The notes under the pieces: generated by a model | The model's input: only the letters and a program-made list of their open reading frames with translations | Told to the model about the DNA's origin: nothing | Databases searched by the model: none | Position numbers and translations under genes: made by a program | From: Colius striatus | Lineage: Eukaryota; Chordata; Aves; Coliiformes; Coliidae | Direction: 5' to 3' | Assembly: GCF_028858725.1 (NCBI RefSeq) | Contig: NC_084769.1 | Span: 10,789,501 to 10,853,500, forward strand | Length of the DNA stretch: 64,000 nt | In this document: in pieces, positions 1-12,300 of the stretch | How positions within the stretch are numbered: the first letter of the stretch is position 1 | How the letters are laid out: each line of letters opens with the position of its first letter

Positions 1-961
<961 letters not shown>

Positions 962-1800
962 AGACGTTTCTCAATGGTCAGCTCTGAAGTGTAATAACTG
1001 AACATGCAGTAGTTCATTTACTATTCAAGCACTAAGAAGTTAACTGCAGTACTTAAATCACTTGCAGTCAGATAAGTAATCTTTTTTCATCAAATGATAC
1101 CTATTCTTTTTTACACATCATATACGTCCTTGAGTCATGTTTCCCTGTAGCCTGTACAGGATTTGGGCCCTTTGAGTGCAGCATCAGTACACGTTGCACT
1201 TGGCAAACGTCAGACTGGGGATCTTATTTTACCAGTGAGTAAGATCTGCACTTTTTCCCACAAGTCTTCAGCCTGACCACCAAACCTGATAGATCCACTG
1301 CTGTGTTATATCAAATGCTGCTTTAGCTCTGCGTTATTACCGCTGTCATCATGGACAGCGGCACGTCACCTATCTGCTAGAAAATGAGCATCAGCTGTGC
1401 TCAGCCTGTGTTCCTTTGCTTCTTTTCCTTTCCAGGGTAGAAATGGCATTAATGGTTTGGGTTTTAAACATGAAACCGGTGTGGATAATGTGTCGGCGGG
1501 GGGGGAGGTGTGCATAGTGCTGCTGTATTTCAAACTCCACAAGCTCTGGATGCTCAGGGCTGCATTGGAGCAAACTTTTAAATCAGCTTTGCAACTCTAA
1601 AACTCTGTTCTTCCAATTGTTCCAAATACCTGGTTTAACATTATACCTGTACTCTGCACTGTCTAAATAGCCAGCTAATCACCCTCATGGTGATGTGCAA
1701 GCAACCACCATGCTTTCAGTGATTGCAGCTGTCATTGTTACTGAGTTAACCCGTTTTTGTTAGGCTGTTAAATGTTACTAAATAAATAAAGATTGAATAT
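962..1800 (+). other. DTX3L: DTX3L 3' untranslated region with poly(A) signals
   Basis: AT-rich non-coding sequence follows the DTX3L stop. Two overlapping AATAAA hexamers lie at 1781-1786 and 1785-1790, so cleavage is expected near 1800-1815. This gives a 3' UTR of about 840 bases in the terminal exon. Confidence 0.65.
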
Positions 1801-1814
1801 ACCACCTGTAAATA

Positions 1815-2600
1815 CTGTCCTACTGTGTTTGTTTCCACATTTTACACCCTTCCCACTTTCCTCCCTTGTCAGTGCAGCAAGATACCAACATCCCAGTTGT
1901 TCCTACACGGCTATGCTTTTCTGCACGCAGAAACAAGCTGTGCAAATCAAATCTCCCCAGTTTCTTTCAGTCTCTGTCTCAATAAACCCCTTCACCTACT
2001 TCAGACCCCTTCTTGATCATTCAGTAGGTCCCATTTTATCCAGGGTGAACTTTCGCAGGCTTGAGTTTTGCCACAAGAGTCCTGCTGTCGATGAAAGCTC
2101 CCAAGCCTTTAGCCTATCATCATCTGTACAGACCTTCCATTTCAAATCACAGCTGTGCAGTTCAGGAATAAATGTACCCGATCTGCAGTTCTGCCTGGGT
2201 TACAGTAAGGGAGGAGAGTGTGTACCTGGGCCAACTGCTGAGAGCAGTAGGAAAGAAAAGATTTGTTAATCACCAAGAAACTTAGTTATGGAGAATAATT
2301 TGTTCAATTGATCGGCTATTTCCAAGTCTCATGTGAGGGCGCAGTAGTAAAATATTCATCAGGAAACATTTGGAAACTGTAACCTTTGTGAGGGGAGGTC
2401 CTGAACACCTGTCTGAAATCATGTAGCTGACACGTTGGTCCGAGGAAAATATTCTTTCTGTACAATCTTGCAGTTACTTCTGACAGAGAATGGTGGAAAC
2501 GGGTAATTTTACTTTGTGTCACGACTTGATTTGAAAGCTTAGCGCACAAGAGCGAGGTCTTTATCACCTCAAGGGCAAGCTCAGGCACTGAAAGCGTTTG
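1815..2600. other. Intergenic spacer between DTX3L and PARP14a
   Basis: About 0.8 kb without a recognisable exon. The open frame at 1793-2269 starts inside the DTX3L poly(A) region and has no family features. The sequence turns abruptly GC-rich after about 2600, where the PARP14a CpG island starts. Confidence 0.6.
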
Positions 2601-2816
2601 CAGAGCCCGGTGCTTGCGGGACACCCCGCTACGCGGACAGTGCCCGGCGCAGAGCGGGCCGTGTGCCCGCGGGGCCCTCCGGGGGCGGCCGGGCCGCGTC
2701 CCGCTCGCCCTGCGGCGGCGCAGGCAGGGGGGGAACGGGGCCTCCGGCCGACCCTATCTGGGGGGTGGGGAAAGGCCGCGGGGGCCGTCCCTCTCCTCCC
2801 CTCCCCGCCGGGACGG

Positions 2817-2832
2817 GAAACGAAAGCGAAAG
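2817..2832 (+). promoter_or_regulatory. PARP14: Interferon-stimulated response element (ISRE), PARP14a
   Basis: GAAACGAAAGCGAAAG contains three GAAA repeats in the GAAANNGAAA spacing bound by IRF/ISGF3 complexes. It starts 34 bases upstream of the start codon. The same 16 bases occur at the same distance in PARP14b. PARP14 is interferon-induced in mammals, so the site fits expectation. Confidence 0.8.
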
Positions 2833-2850
2833 GGGAGCGTCGGGGCAGCT

Positions 2851-3379
2851 ATGGCCGAGCAGCCGTCGGGCTCCTTCCCGCTGCTCCTGGGGGGCGACTG
2901 GGGCCCCGCCGAGCCGCCGCCTGCCCTCAGGAAGAAGCTGCTCTGCTACTTCCAGAGCCAGAAGCGCTCGGGCGGCGGCGAGTGCGAGCTGCGGGCCGGC
3001 CCCAGCCCCGGGCACCTCCTCATCTGCTTCAGCCGGCCGGAGGGTGAGCGCCGGGGCGGCGGTGAGGGGCGGCGGGGCCGGGGCCCGCGTCTCGGGAGGG
3101 ACTAGGGGCGGCCGGCTCCTTCCCCTCCCAGCCCTCAGCGATGTGTGTCGTTGGCAGTGAGGCAGCGGGTGCTCGAGCGGCAGTGCCATGAGCTGGACTG
3201 GGAGCCGAGAGGGCGGCTGTCGCTGCTCGTCACCGAGCTGTCGGCGGGGGCCGGCGGCCCCGCGGAGGTGAGGCGGCGGGGGGCGAGGGGCGGGGGGCGA
3301 GGGGCGAGCGGGGCCGCGGGTAACCGCTCTCCCTTCCGCTTGCAGGAGGCGGGCCGGGCCGCCGGGGCCGAGGCGCCAG
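2851..3379 (+). other. PARP14: PARP14a exons 1-3: N-terminal RRM-like region
   Basis: Residues 1-112. Exon 1 carries the PARP14 signature [13 protein letters not shown]; exon 2 continues [13 protein letters not shown], matching the human protein in order. Introns are tiny (114 and 78 bases) and GC-rich. Exon 3 is only 34 bases ([11 protein letters not shown]) and is the least conserved segment. Confidence 0.85.
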
Positions 3380-6300
3380 GTGAGCTGTGCGTGTGGCGCT
3401 GCGGGGCTCCGCAGCCGGGCGCGGGCCCGGAGGGGGCGGACGGGGGCCGCGGGGAGGCGGCAGGAAGCGGTGACCGAGCCGCCTGCCCTGCTCTGCTGTG
3501 GCTCCCTCCCCACCCCTCCACCCTCACCCCACCCCCTGCACCCCTTCGTGGTTGTTAACCACAAGATTACAAATTAAACTAAACCAAACTTTACAAATTA
3601 AACTAAACCACAAGATTAGTTTAATTTGTAAAGCACGGCGCTCAAGTATTAAGCGAGAGCTGTAGGAGCTAACTTCCGATGCAGTTTGTGTTGCAGCTCC
3701 AGCTGACACCGTAAGCATTCTCCCTGCGGGCCAGAGTTTGCTAATCGCACATAGCTGCTTACCTCTACATGGGAATTGCTTGCTTGTGCCAACGGAGGGC
3801 AGGGCAGGAGTGAAGACAGAGAGCGCAGACTGGCAAACCAGCCTGGCAGATGCGCCCGTTATCTTCTGTCCTCTCATTTGTCTGCGATTTTAAACTAGCG
3901 GGTAGAGGAGCGCTGCAGGGTCAGAGTACATCACGAGAGGGGCTTTTAGAGAGGTACCTGGCTTCTAAAGGCAATTCCCTCCAGAGGGATTGTCTTTGGC
4001 AGATCTCTTGTTCGATGGGACAGGTTTTTTATGAGGACAGTGCAGCAGTGCCTGCTCACGGCGGTTCATGCAGCATGACTGACTGCTAGTTGGTTTTTTA
4101 GTGTTATAGCCGATGTTTCTCAAGCTTAAAGAGTGTTTCTGTAACCACGTTTAACATGTGGTTTAAAGTAAGGAATAGATGGAAGCCTGTGATTCTGGCA
4201 GTGTCAAATGAAACTAAAATCAAACTGTTATCTCCTGAATCTGGAGGAGCATGATCTTTTTTGTTCTTGAAGTACCCAGCAGCTGAGAAATCATTGTCAT
4301 TTATCTCTAGTTAATGAATCTCAAGTACCTCTTTCCAGTTGCCAGAATAGAGAGACTTCTATGTGCACTGGTAAGACAGGTAAGTGTGATGTGTTATCAA
4401 GCAGTATATTTTTTCTTCATTGACTTTCATTGAACTCTGTGCTGCAGTAGTGCTCTGGTCATCTGGTTGGCTCCTGATCTGTGTCTAATGTAGTGTTGAA
4501 ATCATGATCTCCAGCTAAAATAAACAGATCTTTTTCTTTGTATGAGTCCCTTTAGCAAACTCCCCACTTCACCAACCGCCTCAGACAGGTCAGCTCCTTA
4601 GGGGGAGTGTGCAGTGCATGCTGAACTTTGTTCTGGGTAAGGCTGCCTCTACCCAGAGCTCTCCAGCTGCTGTGAGCCCCACTGGGGCAACCTATGGGAG
4701 AACATCAGTAGCTGTGTAGCCCAGGTACACTGCAGCTCCTGTGGCCCCCAGCACCTGTAAGCCCATGGTGACCCACAGCAATGGCTGCAACTGTAAATGA
4801 CACGTAGGCACGAGCGCAGTGACTCCCTTCATGGTGGATTTGTGAAGAAGCTTTCGTAGCCCATACTTCTGCCATCCTTGCCTGGTGATGAATGGAAACC
4901 TTTTCTCCTCACCTGTTGATACCCAGGTCATGCTAGTGACACACTCAGCTTGTTTGGGATTTGGGAATTATTGTTTATTTGCCTGTACTTTTCCCCTGAT
5001 CTTACTCGTGCTCTGAACAAAAGGTGATGGGAAAGCTGGGAAGATAATAAGCTTGGATTTTAGTTTTCTTATCTTTTGCCTAAGGCATTAGGGTGTGATC
5101 CCTTATTTCAGAACCATGTGGGAAATGAGAAGCAGAAAAAGCAGCCTTCAGGAAATCTGTCACAGTAGTAACCACTTACCCTGGGGAGGAAATAGAAGAT
5201 GAAATTGTGCAAATACACTTTAAAAAGAAGTCGGGGAGGGGGGGGAGCATCAAGTCCTGTATCAGAATGGATCAGCAAATGATCATCATCTTTTAAGGAT
5301 GAGGAAGGGGTGACCAAATCTACTAAAGCTCCCTTTTAGAAACCAGCCTTTGCTGGTGCTGGATTTGTTGTGGGCATTGCTTCAGCTGAAATGGTGTGTT
5401 ATTCCCAAAGAGAGACGGGATGGAAGAGGAGCAAACGTGCCTGTCTGCCCAATGCACACGTGGGTTTCTGACAGTGTTTATAATAACAGGAATAACAAAC
5501 AATAACATTATTAATTGAAGAAATACAGTAGTCATAATGATAAATATTACTTTGTGTTTTCTTTCATGTTAATTTCAGTTGCTGAATGTTTGGAGACTGA
5601 GAGGAAATAGGTAGTAAATATTATGTATTTGTAAGATGTAAAGTGCTGTTGGCTGCTTGTGAGTGTTTGACAGATATATGGAAAAAGGAGAAACTATTTG
5701 TGTAGGAGAAATGGTTACATACAGTTAAATATTTAACATAGCCAAATATATTTAAATAGTTAGCAGTTAAATATTTGTTAAGTTCTTAAGCAAGATGGAA
5801 AGCCCTTTCTTTGTTTGCTGATGATTAGATGTTACTAAGCTGGAGGAGGGTTTCTTGCACTGAGGGCAGTAGAAAGGACTTAGTAGAAGGGGCAGTATGA
5901 ATGCACTTAACTCAAAACAAGACCTTTTTCATTTGGGGACGTGCAGATCGTTGAGTAGCTTTTATCCTGACCCTACCTGTTGCTGTAGTTTTGTCTTCTG
6001 TGACATGAAGAAAATGTGGCTGGCCAAATGTTTAAAAGTGTCATTTAACAAATTGCTCTGCTGTGGCAGGAGGCAAGACCTTTCTTTGTTTTTCCCTGTG
6101 GAACTAGATGCCCAGGAAGTTGTGCAAAAGAAGCATCACTCAGTGAAGAAAACTACTGAGTCTGTGAAGCCCTTGCAAGCAGAGACTCGCAAGGAGGAGC
6201 TGTGCCGGGGGGAGGACTCTCAAGGATCCCCACCTTGCACTTCAGTTGTGCTTCAAAACGTGCAGGAGACAATGAAAGACTGCATGTTAATTCTGCTGGT

Positions 6301-9300
6301 GGAGAATATCAGTGGCTTGTCAGCAGATGATGGTGACTTCACCGTGGAAATAATACCCGAGATACGTTCTGCTGTAGTTACTTTCACTGGAAATATCGGT
6401 AAGGAGGCAGAGTGGTGGATCTGTCTCATGAGCTACTTGTGTGTGTTGGAGGGAGGACAAAAGAGAAAATTCTGACTTCTGTGTGGAAACACTGTAAATC
6501 TCTTTAGAAGGTAGAAGGTGGTGAAAACAAGTTATGCCACTTTGAATGAACTTTGTGGGAATACCTAGATTACTGGTAATACGTAAGAATGAAGTTGCTT
6601 AGAAATCTTACAGTTGTGACTAGTCCATGGTGTAACTAAACCAGAGGTTTTAGTCTGAGAAGGCACAGAGGTTTTCTGCTGTAGAAGTCAGCAATTGTTT
6701 GCCTCTCATATCGTGTCCCGATCCCAAACTTTTGGCATAGTCTTTAGGAAATAAGTAGATACTTGAAAAAGTGGGTTGTGTTTGCCTGATAGATCTGAAA
6801 GTGACTTGAGTATCTTTTACTGTGATGGTAATGGGAGGAAAAATACCCCAAAATAGAATATGCTTATGGTAAAACTGAAAGAATGTGAGTCTGAACTGCT
6901 GACTTGGAATCATAGAATCATAGAATGGTAGGGGTTGGAAGGGACCTTTAGAGATCATCTAGTCCAACCCCCCTGCAGAAGCAGGGTCACCTAGATCAGA
7001 TCACATAGGAACATGTCCAGACGGGTCTTGAAGACCTCCAAGGAAGGAGCCTCCACAACCTCTCTGGGCAGCCTGTGCCAGGGCTCCCTCATCCTCAACA
7101 GTGAAAGAGTTTTTTCTTATATTTTAGTAGTACTTTTTGTGTTCCAGCTTCATCCCATTACCCCTTGTCCTGTTGCTAGATACTATAGAAAAAAGTGATG
7201 TCCCAACCTCCTGACACCCACCCTTTAGATATATGTAGATGTTAATAAGATCTCCCCTCAGTCTCCTCTTCTCCAGACTAAACAGCCCCAGTTCCCGCAG
7301 CCTTTCCTCGTATGAAAGATGTTCCAGACTCCTGATCATCTTGGTGGCCCTGTGCTGGACTGTCTCCAGCAGTTCTCTGTCCCTCTTGAGCTCAGGAGCC
7401 CAGAACTGGACACAGGACTCCTGATGAGGCCTCACCAGGGCAGAGTAGAGAGGGAGCAGAACCTCCCTTGACCTGCTGCCCACACTCTTCTTGATGCATT
7501 CCAGGATGCCATTGGCCTTCTTGGCCACGAGGGCACATTGCTGGCTCATGTTTAGTTTATTATCAATCAGCACTCCCAGGTCTCTCTCTGCAGAGCTGCT
7601 CTTCATCAGTTTAACCCCCAGCCTGTACTGGTGCATGGGATTGTTCCTTCCCAGACACAGGACTCTGCACTTGTCCTTGTTGAACCTCATGAGGTTCCTC
7701 TCTGCCCAACTCTCAAGCCGGTCGAGATCCCGTTGAATGGCAGCACAGCCTCTGGGGAATCAACCAGTCCTCCCAGTTTGGTGTCATCAGGGAACTTGCT
7801 GAGGGTACTTAGTTGTGTATAAAGCCATAGCCCAAAAATAAACCTTATTTTCTTTTTGAGGTTAAGAAGACCCAGTGCTATCCAGTAGGAAAACCAGTGA
7901 CAAATTCTGGCTGTAGTGGCTGTAGTCAACAATTGTGATCAACCATGTGGTGAATACTCAGTGACAGATACAGAATGTGTGGAAGGAAGTAGCTCTGTGG
8001 GCACCTCTGAGTTGATTGTTGCTTTGTAATTCGGTGTTTTGGTTGGTGCACATAGTCTGCTGCCATCATAGTAGAAAAGCAAGCTACTAGTTGGATCTTG
8101 TTTGGTTTGTATTCTTTTTTTCTCCTCCTTTCTCTTTCTAGTTGCAGAGGAGTTTGCTGAAAAGCTTAATCAAAACCACAGAGCAAGGCAACAAAGTATT
8201 ACAGCATGGTGCCTGGAGCCAACAAAAAGTATTAGGGCAGAAAATATACCACCCAACACATCCAATGACTTTATAACCTTCTACTTTGAAAATAAGAAGA
8301 ATGGAAATGCTCAGGTGGTGGATGTTCAGCAGCTGCCCAATGAAGATGCAGCCATCATTACCTTCAGTAACCATAAAGGTAATGCAGAAGAAGGAAGCCC
8401 TTATTTCTTTGAGGTCCATTCACTTCAAGATCAAAGTGTGGGTTTTCTAGAGAAATACCTGATTTGCCCTCATCAAACAGCAGGTCTGGTGCTTTGTCAG
8501 CAGGTCTTTCTCAGCTGGAGTGCAAGCTTAAGTTTTGGACCAAGTGGGCATGAGGCATAGAATTGTTTCCTTTTTACACACAGTTTATGTCACGGGTTGC
8601 AGTTTGAGTTCAACAGAGAAAGCACAGCCCCGCACCAGCTGCCCTGAGGCCATGTGTGCTGTCTGTCTTCTCTGAGGACACATTTTTGGCCAGGGAGGAG
8701 GTGCCGTGGCTTGTTCAGCCAGTGACATGTGTATGTGGGGAAGGTGGAGGACAAGGCAAAACTGGAGGCGTTGCAAGTGAAGGAAAGAGCTGAAGGGAAG
8801 CTGTAGAAAAACAGATACTACTTTAGGGGTAAATGGAGGAGCTGTGATTTAATACTGTTGAGAAACAGCCCAGGCAACTGCTGAGTTGGGCACTTAAGTG
8901 CAGCATATCATAGAATCATAGAATGGTAGGGGTTGGAAGGGACCTTTAGAGATCATCTAGTCCAACCTCCCATATAAGGGAAATGGAGGCAGAGACAGTG
9001 CTGTGCATACCTCTTCCTGAAAGTGGGCAGCATTGGTTCTTAACTAGCTCTCTCTACTTTAGTTTTTGCTATTTAAAACCAGTAACTCTTCAGTAATTTG
9101 GAATGATTTCTATCTGGGAAGAAGGGAGAAATAACATAAAACTATTGTCAGGCATGAAGTTGTTACGTGGAAAACAAAGAGATTTCAAAAGCCCCAGAAG
9201 ATCTTTGCTTTGAAGTGCCAGCATTAATTTCTTGGGTTCTTGTTCTTCATTTTAGATTTAACCAATATCTTGGCAAAGCAACATACATTGGACCAAACAC

Positions 9301-12300
9301 CAATCTCTGTCTATCCTTACTACGTCTCGCTGGGAGTAGCTCTGTATGGGAAGGAAGGGCCACAGATAAAGAAGCCAGATCCAGTTACAGTGGCTGTGGA
9401 TCCTTATATCTGGCATTACTTAAAGAGAAGTAATTGGCTGATGGAGGCAATAAATTGTGAAATGATGAGCTGTAATTGTGTGCTGAAGTGGCCTGAACCC
9501 CAGTGTTCAAACCCAAAAGTTACTTTGCATCCTTCAGCTAATTTGTCTGAGAAGAAGAGATCGGTATCTCGATTGATCAAGGGTTGGAAGGAGAACGTTT
9601 CCACTGCATTTGCACATAGCATCTCGAAGTACAAAGCCATTCCATGTCAAGTGAGTGCAGAGGTGTGGGAGGCCATAAAAAACAGCTTCACCCACGATGA
9701 AGTGCTGATAGTGCCATGTATGTCCAAGGATTTAGTTGTTTTAGTGGGTGAAAAAGAAGTTGTGAAGAACGTTGAACAAGAACTGAAGGACCTAATAGAA
9801 AAGGCCACCAGAGAAATTGAAAGAGAAAAGCAAAGAACTCAAGAAAAGGTGGCAATAACTCCAGGGGAGTATGCAATTTTACAGAGCACTGATGTTGAAG
9901 GAAAAATTAGTACAGAGTTCCCAGCCCTAAAGGTAACTTACAATAATTTGCAGAAGGTAGTTGAGCTGTGTGGGCTGCCCGAGGAAGTTTACAGAGTAAA
10001 AGGCGAGATACTAGATGGTGTCCGCAAGATGGTCAAGAAAACACTTAATATCAACGTGTATATTTTCCAGTTTTTGGAGTATGTTGATAATGAAACCCTG
10101 TCACAGAGCCTGTTTTTGTCAAAACAAATCAGTGCCTTTTATGAGCTTGGCACAGGAGCTATTATCTTAAAAGGGAGTACACCTGAAGAGCTCATGAAAG
10201 CTGAAGAAGCAGTAAAGACGGGACTGGACTACAAAAGCATTGCTTTGGAGGATGAGTCAGTCCTGCAGAAGAAAGAATGGGGTGTGCTCACCAAGCAAGT
10301 CTGCTCTAATGGTACCATAACAGTGACTCGGGCAGGGCGGCAGGTCATTGTTGCTGGTTATTCTCAAGCGGTAGCAAAAGCTTACGGGGAGCTTTCTAAC
10401 TTTATAAATGAAAACACCCAGGTACAAAAGGTCATCGAAGGGAAGCCCATGGTGGTCGTGATGTTTTTTGAGAAAGAGAAGGCCAACGTTTGGAGTGACT
10501 TGCAGAGTAAAGGTGTGAAAGTTGACTTCAGCACACAGAATAAAAGTGGAGTTATAACCCTGAGTGGGCCGAGGAGAGAAGTGCTGAAAGGAGTTGCCAC
10601 AGTTGAGCAAGCTCTGTCTGCCTTGCATTATACACGGATGGAAATGAAAGAGCCAGGAGCCAAATCCTGCTTCAAAGAGCGAGAACCCTTTTATGCTGCC
10701 ACTGCAAAACAAGAGTTTAAGTGTCTGGTCAGGCTGGAGGAAGAGCTGGAAGAACAGCTGGAAGAACGTAGTAACACAGCCAAACCCTGTCAGCAGGTGA
10801 CCATAGGTGGAATTGTCGTAGCGGTGTATAAAGGTAACTTGTGTAATTACCCCACTGATGTGGTGGTAAATCCATCTAATGAAGATTTGAAACACATTGG
10901 TGGCCTTGCTGAAGCACTGCTGAAAGCAGCTGGCCCGGAGCTGCAAGAGGAGTGTGATGAGCTGGTGAGGAAGAAGGGGAGTTTACAGCCTGGGTGTGCG
11001 GTTATCACGGGCGCCGGGAAGCTCCCCTGCAAGAATGTCGTTCATGCTGTTGGGCCCAGGTGGAGGAAAGAAGCAGCAAAACAGTGTGAGGACTTGTTGA
11101 AAAAGGCAGTGAAGAAAAGTCTGCAGCTAGCTGAAGCATTTAATCACAGTTCCATAGCTCTTCCTGCCATAAGTGGGGGGATATTTGGCTTCCCGCTGGA
11201 GCTGTGTACATATTCAATTGTGTCTTCCATCAAGGAGACCTTGCAAAAATCCATGGGGGACAGCAGCTTGAAGGAGGTTCATCTCGTGGGTATTTCAGAG
11301 GATAACATTCAGGCTTTCAGCAAGGCACTGACAGAAGTGTTTTCAGATTATTCACCTTCCAGCAGATCACTTCAGCAAATCAGTCCAGCTCATCAGCCTA
11401 GGAAAAGCAAAATATTCCAAAATAACAAGCACTTCCCTTTGGTAACAACTGAGGAAGGCCTTGACATCATGCTGAGACAAGGAAGCATTGAAGATGCTAC
11501 AGTAAGTCTTTTAGATTTTCTGCTTTTAAAATATCAAGTGTTTTGATATTTCACACAAACATCACCATGAAACCAAAGGACAACCAGCCTTTGACCGTCG
11601 CTTGTAATTCACAACGTAACATGTTTTGATGTGTTACTGGTTGTGGCTGTCACTGCTGATAGCAAGAATTGCTATTGGATGATTGTCTTACACAACAGAT
11701 GGGGCTGGCTGGGCAGCGTTGCATTTTGTCACCTGCTGACAAAATCCTGGTGGACACTGGCATGAAGCTTGCAGCTGCCTCTGCGTTTCTGATTTGCTCC
11801 TTCAGTAACTGATTTCCAGTTGCTGTTTAGCTGGCTGATAGCTACTTTACTGGGATCACCAGTTCTGGAAGCCTTTCTGTAGTGGCCAGGAACCCCTTTC
11901 AGCAGTGGATACCTCCCATAGCTTGTACATACAGCTCCTCCAGTTGGCAGGGGCAGAATATACGTTAAAAATGTGTGTAGAGGTCCTTCCTCAGGAGCTG
12001 AATATAATGCTTGACACAATTTTCATAGCCCTTTGTATTTCTCTCCCTGACCAGTTCCTGCTTTGCTCACTTCTTTCTCCTTAGCTTTCCTCCAGTCTCG
12101 TTTGTCCTCAGCTTCCTCTTTTGCTCCAGGCCAGCCATGCTTGGGAAGTCCCGCTTGCCTCAGTGAACACAGATCTTTGGTCTGCGAGCTCCTGGGGAAT
12201 GAACATGCAGAAGTGTTTTTCAAATGGAAGTAGGAGTAGGCCAGGAATGCAGGGTTTTAACTTTCTCCCGTTGGGCTGAAATGAATTTCACTGTTGGCTC

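Larger units (their letters stand above)
2600..3500 (+). promoter_or_regulatory. PARP14: CpG-island promoter of PARP14a
   Basis: Base composition switches from ordinary to very GC- and CpG-rich from about 2600 to 3500. The island covers the interferon-response motif, the start codon and exons 1-3. No TATA box is obvious, which is usual for CpG-island promoters. The part from about 2769 to 3085 is nearly identical to the PARP14b promoter at 25461-25778. Confidence 0.75.

Noticed and set aside
2629-3564. Long minus-strand open frame (311 codons) in the PARP14a CpG island, and the similar one at 25286-25954
   Set aside because: Very GC-rich sequence yields long frames by chance; the frames are rich in Pro, Ala, Arg and Gly, have no domain, and mirror the real exon 1 on the other strand.
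4692-4931. 79-codon minus-strand frame in PARP14a intron 3 with a hydrophobic C-terminal end
   Set aside because: No family recognised and no splice or promoter context; considered as a processed pseudogene but no parent gene could be named.
7124-7690. Minus-strand frame resembling reverse transcriptase as a possible functional gene
   Set aside because: It is the 3' remnant of a 5'-truncated CR1 element; no start, promoter or complete ORF2.
9240-11546. Single-exon gene of 768 codons at 9240-11546
   Set aside because: The first bases are intron before the acceptor at 9255 and the last are intron after the donor at 11502. It is exon 6 of PARP14a. The same applies to 32094-34379 in PARP14b.
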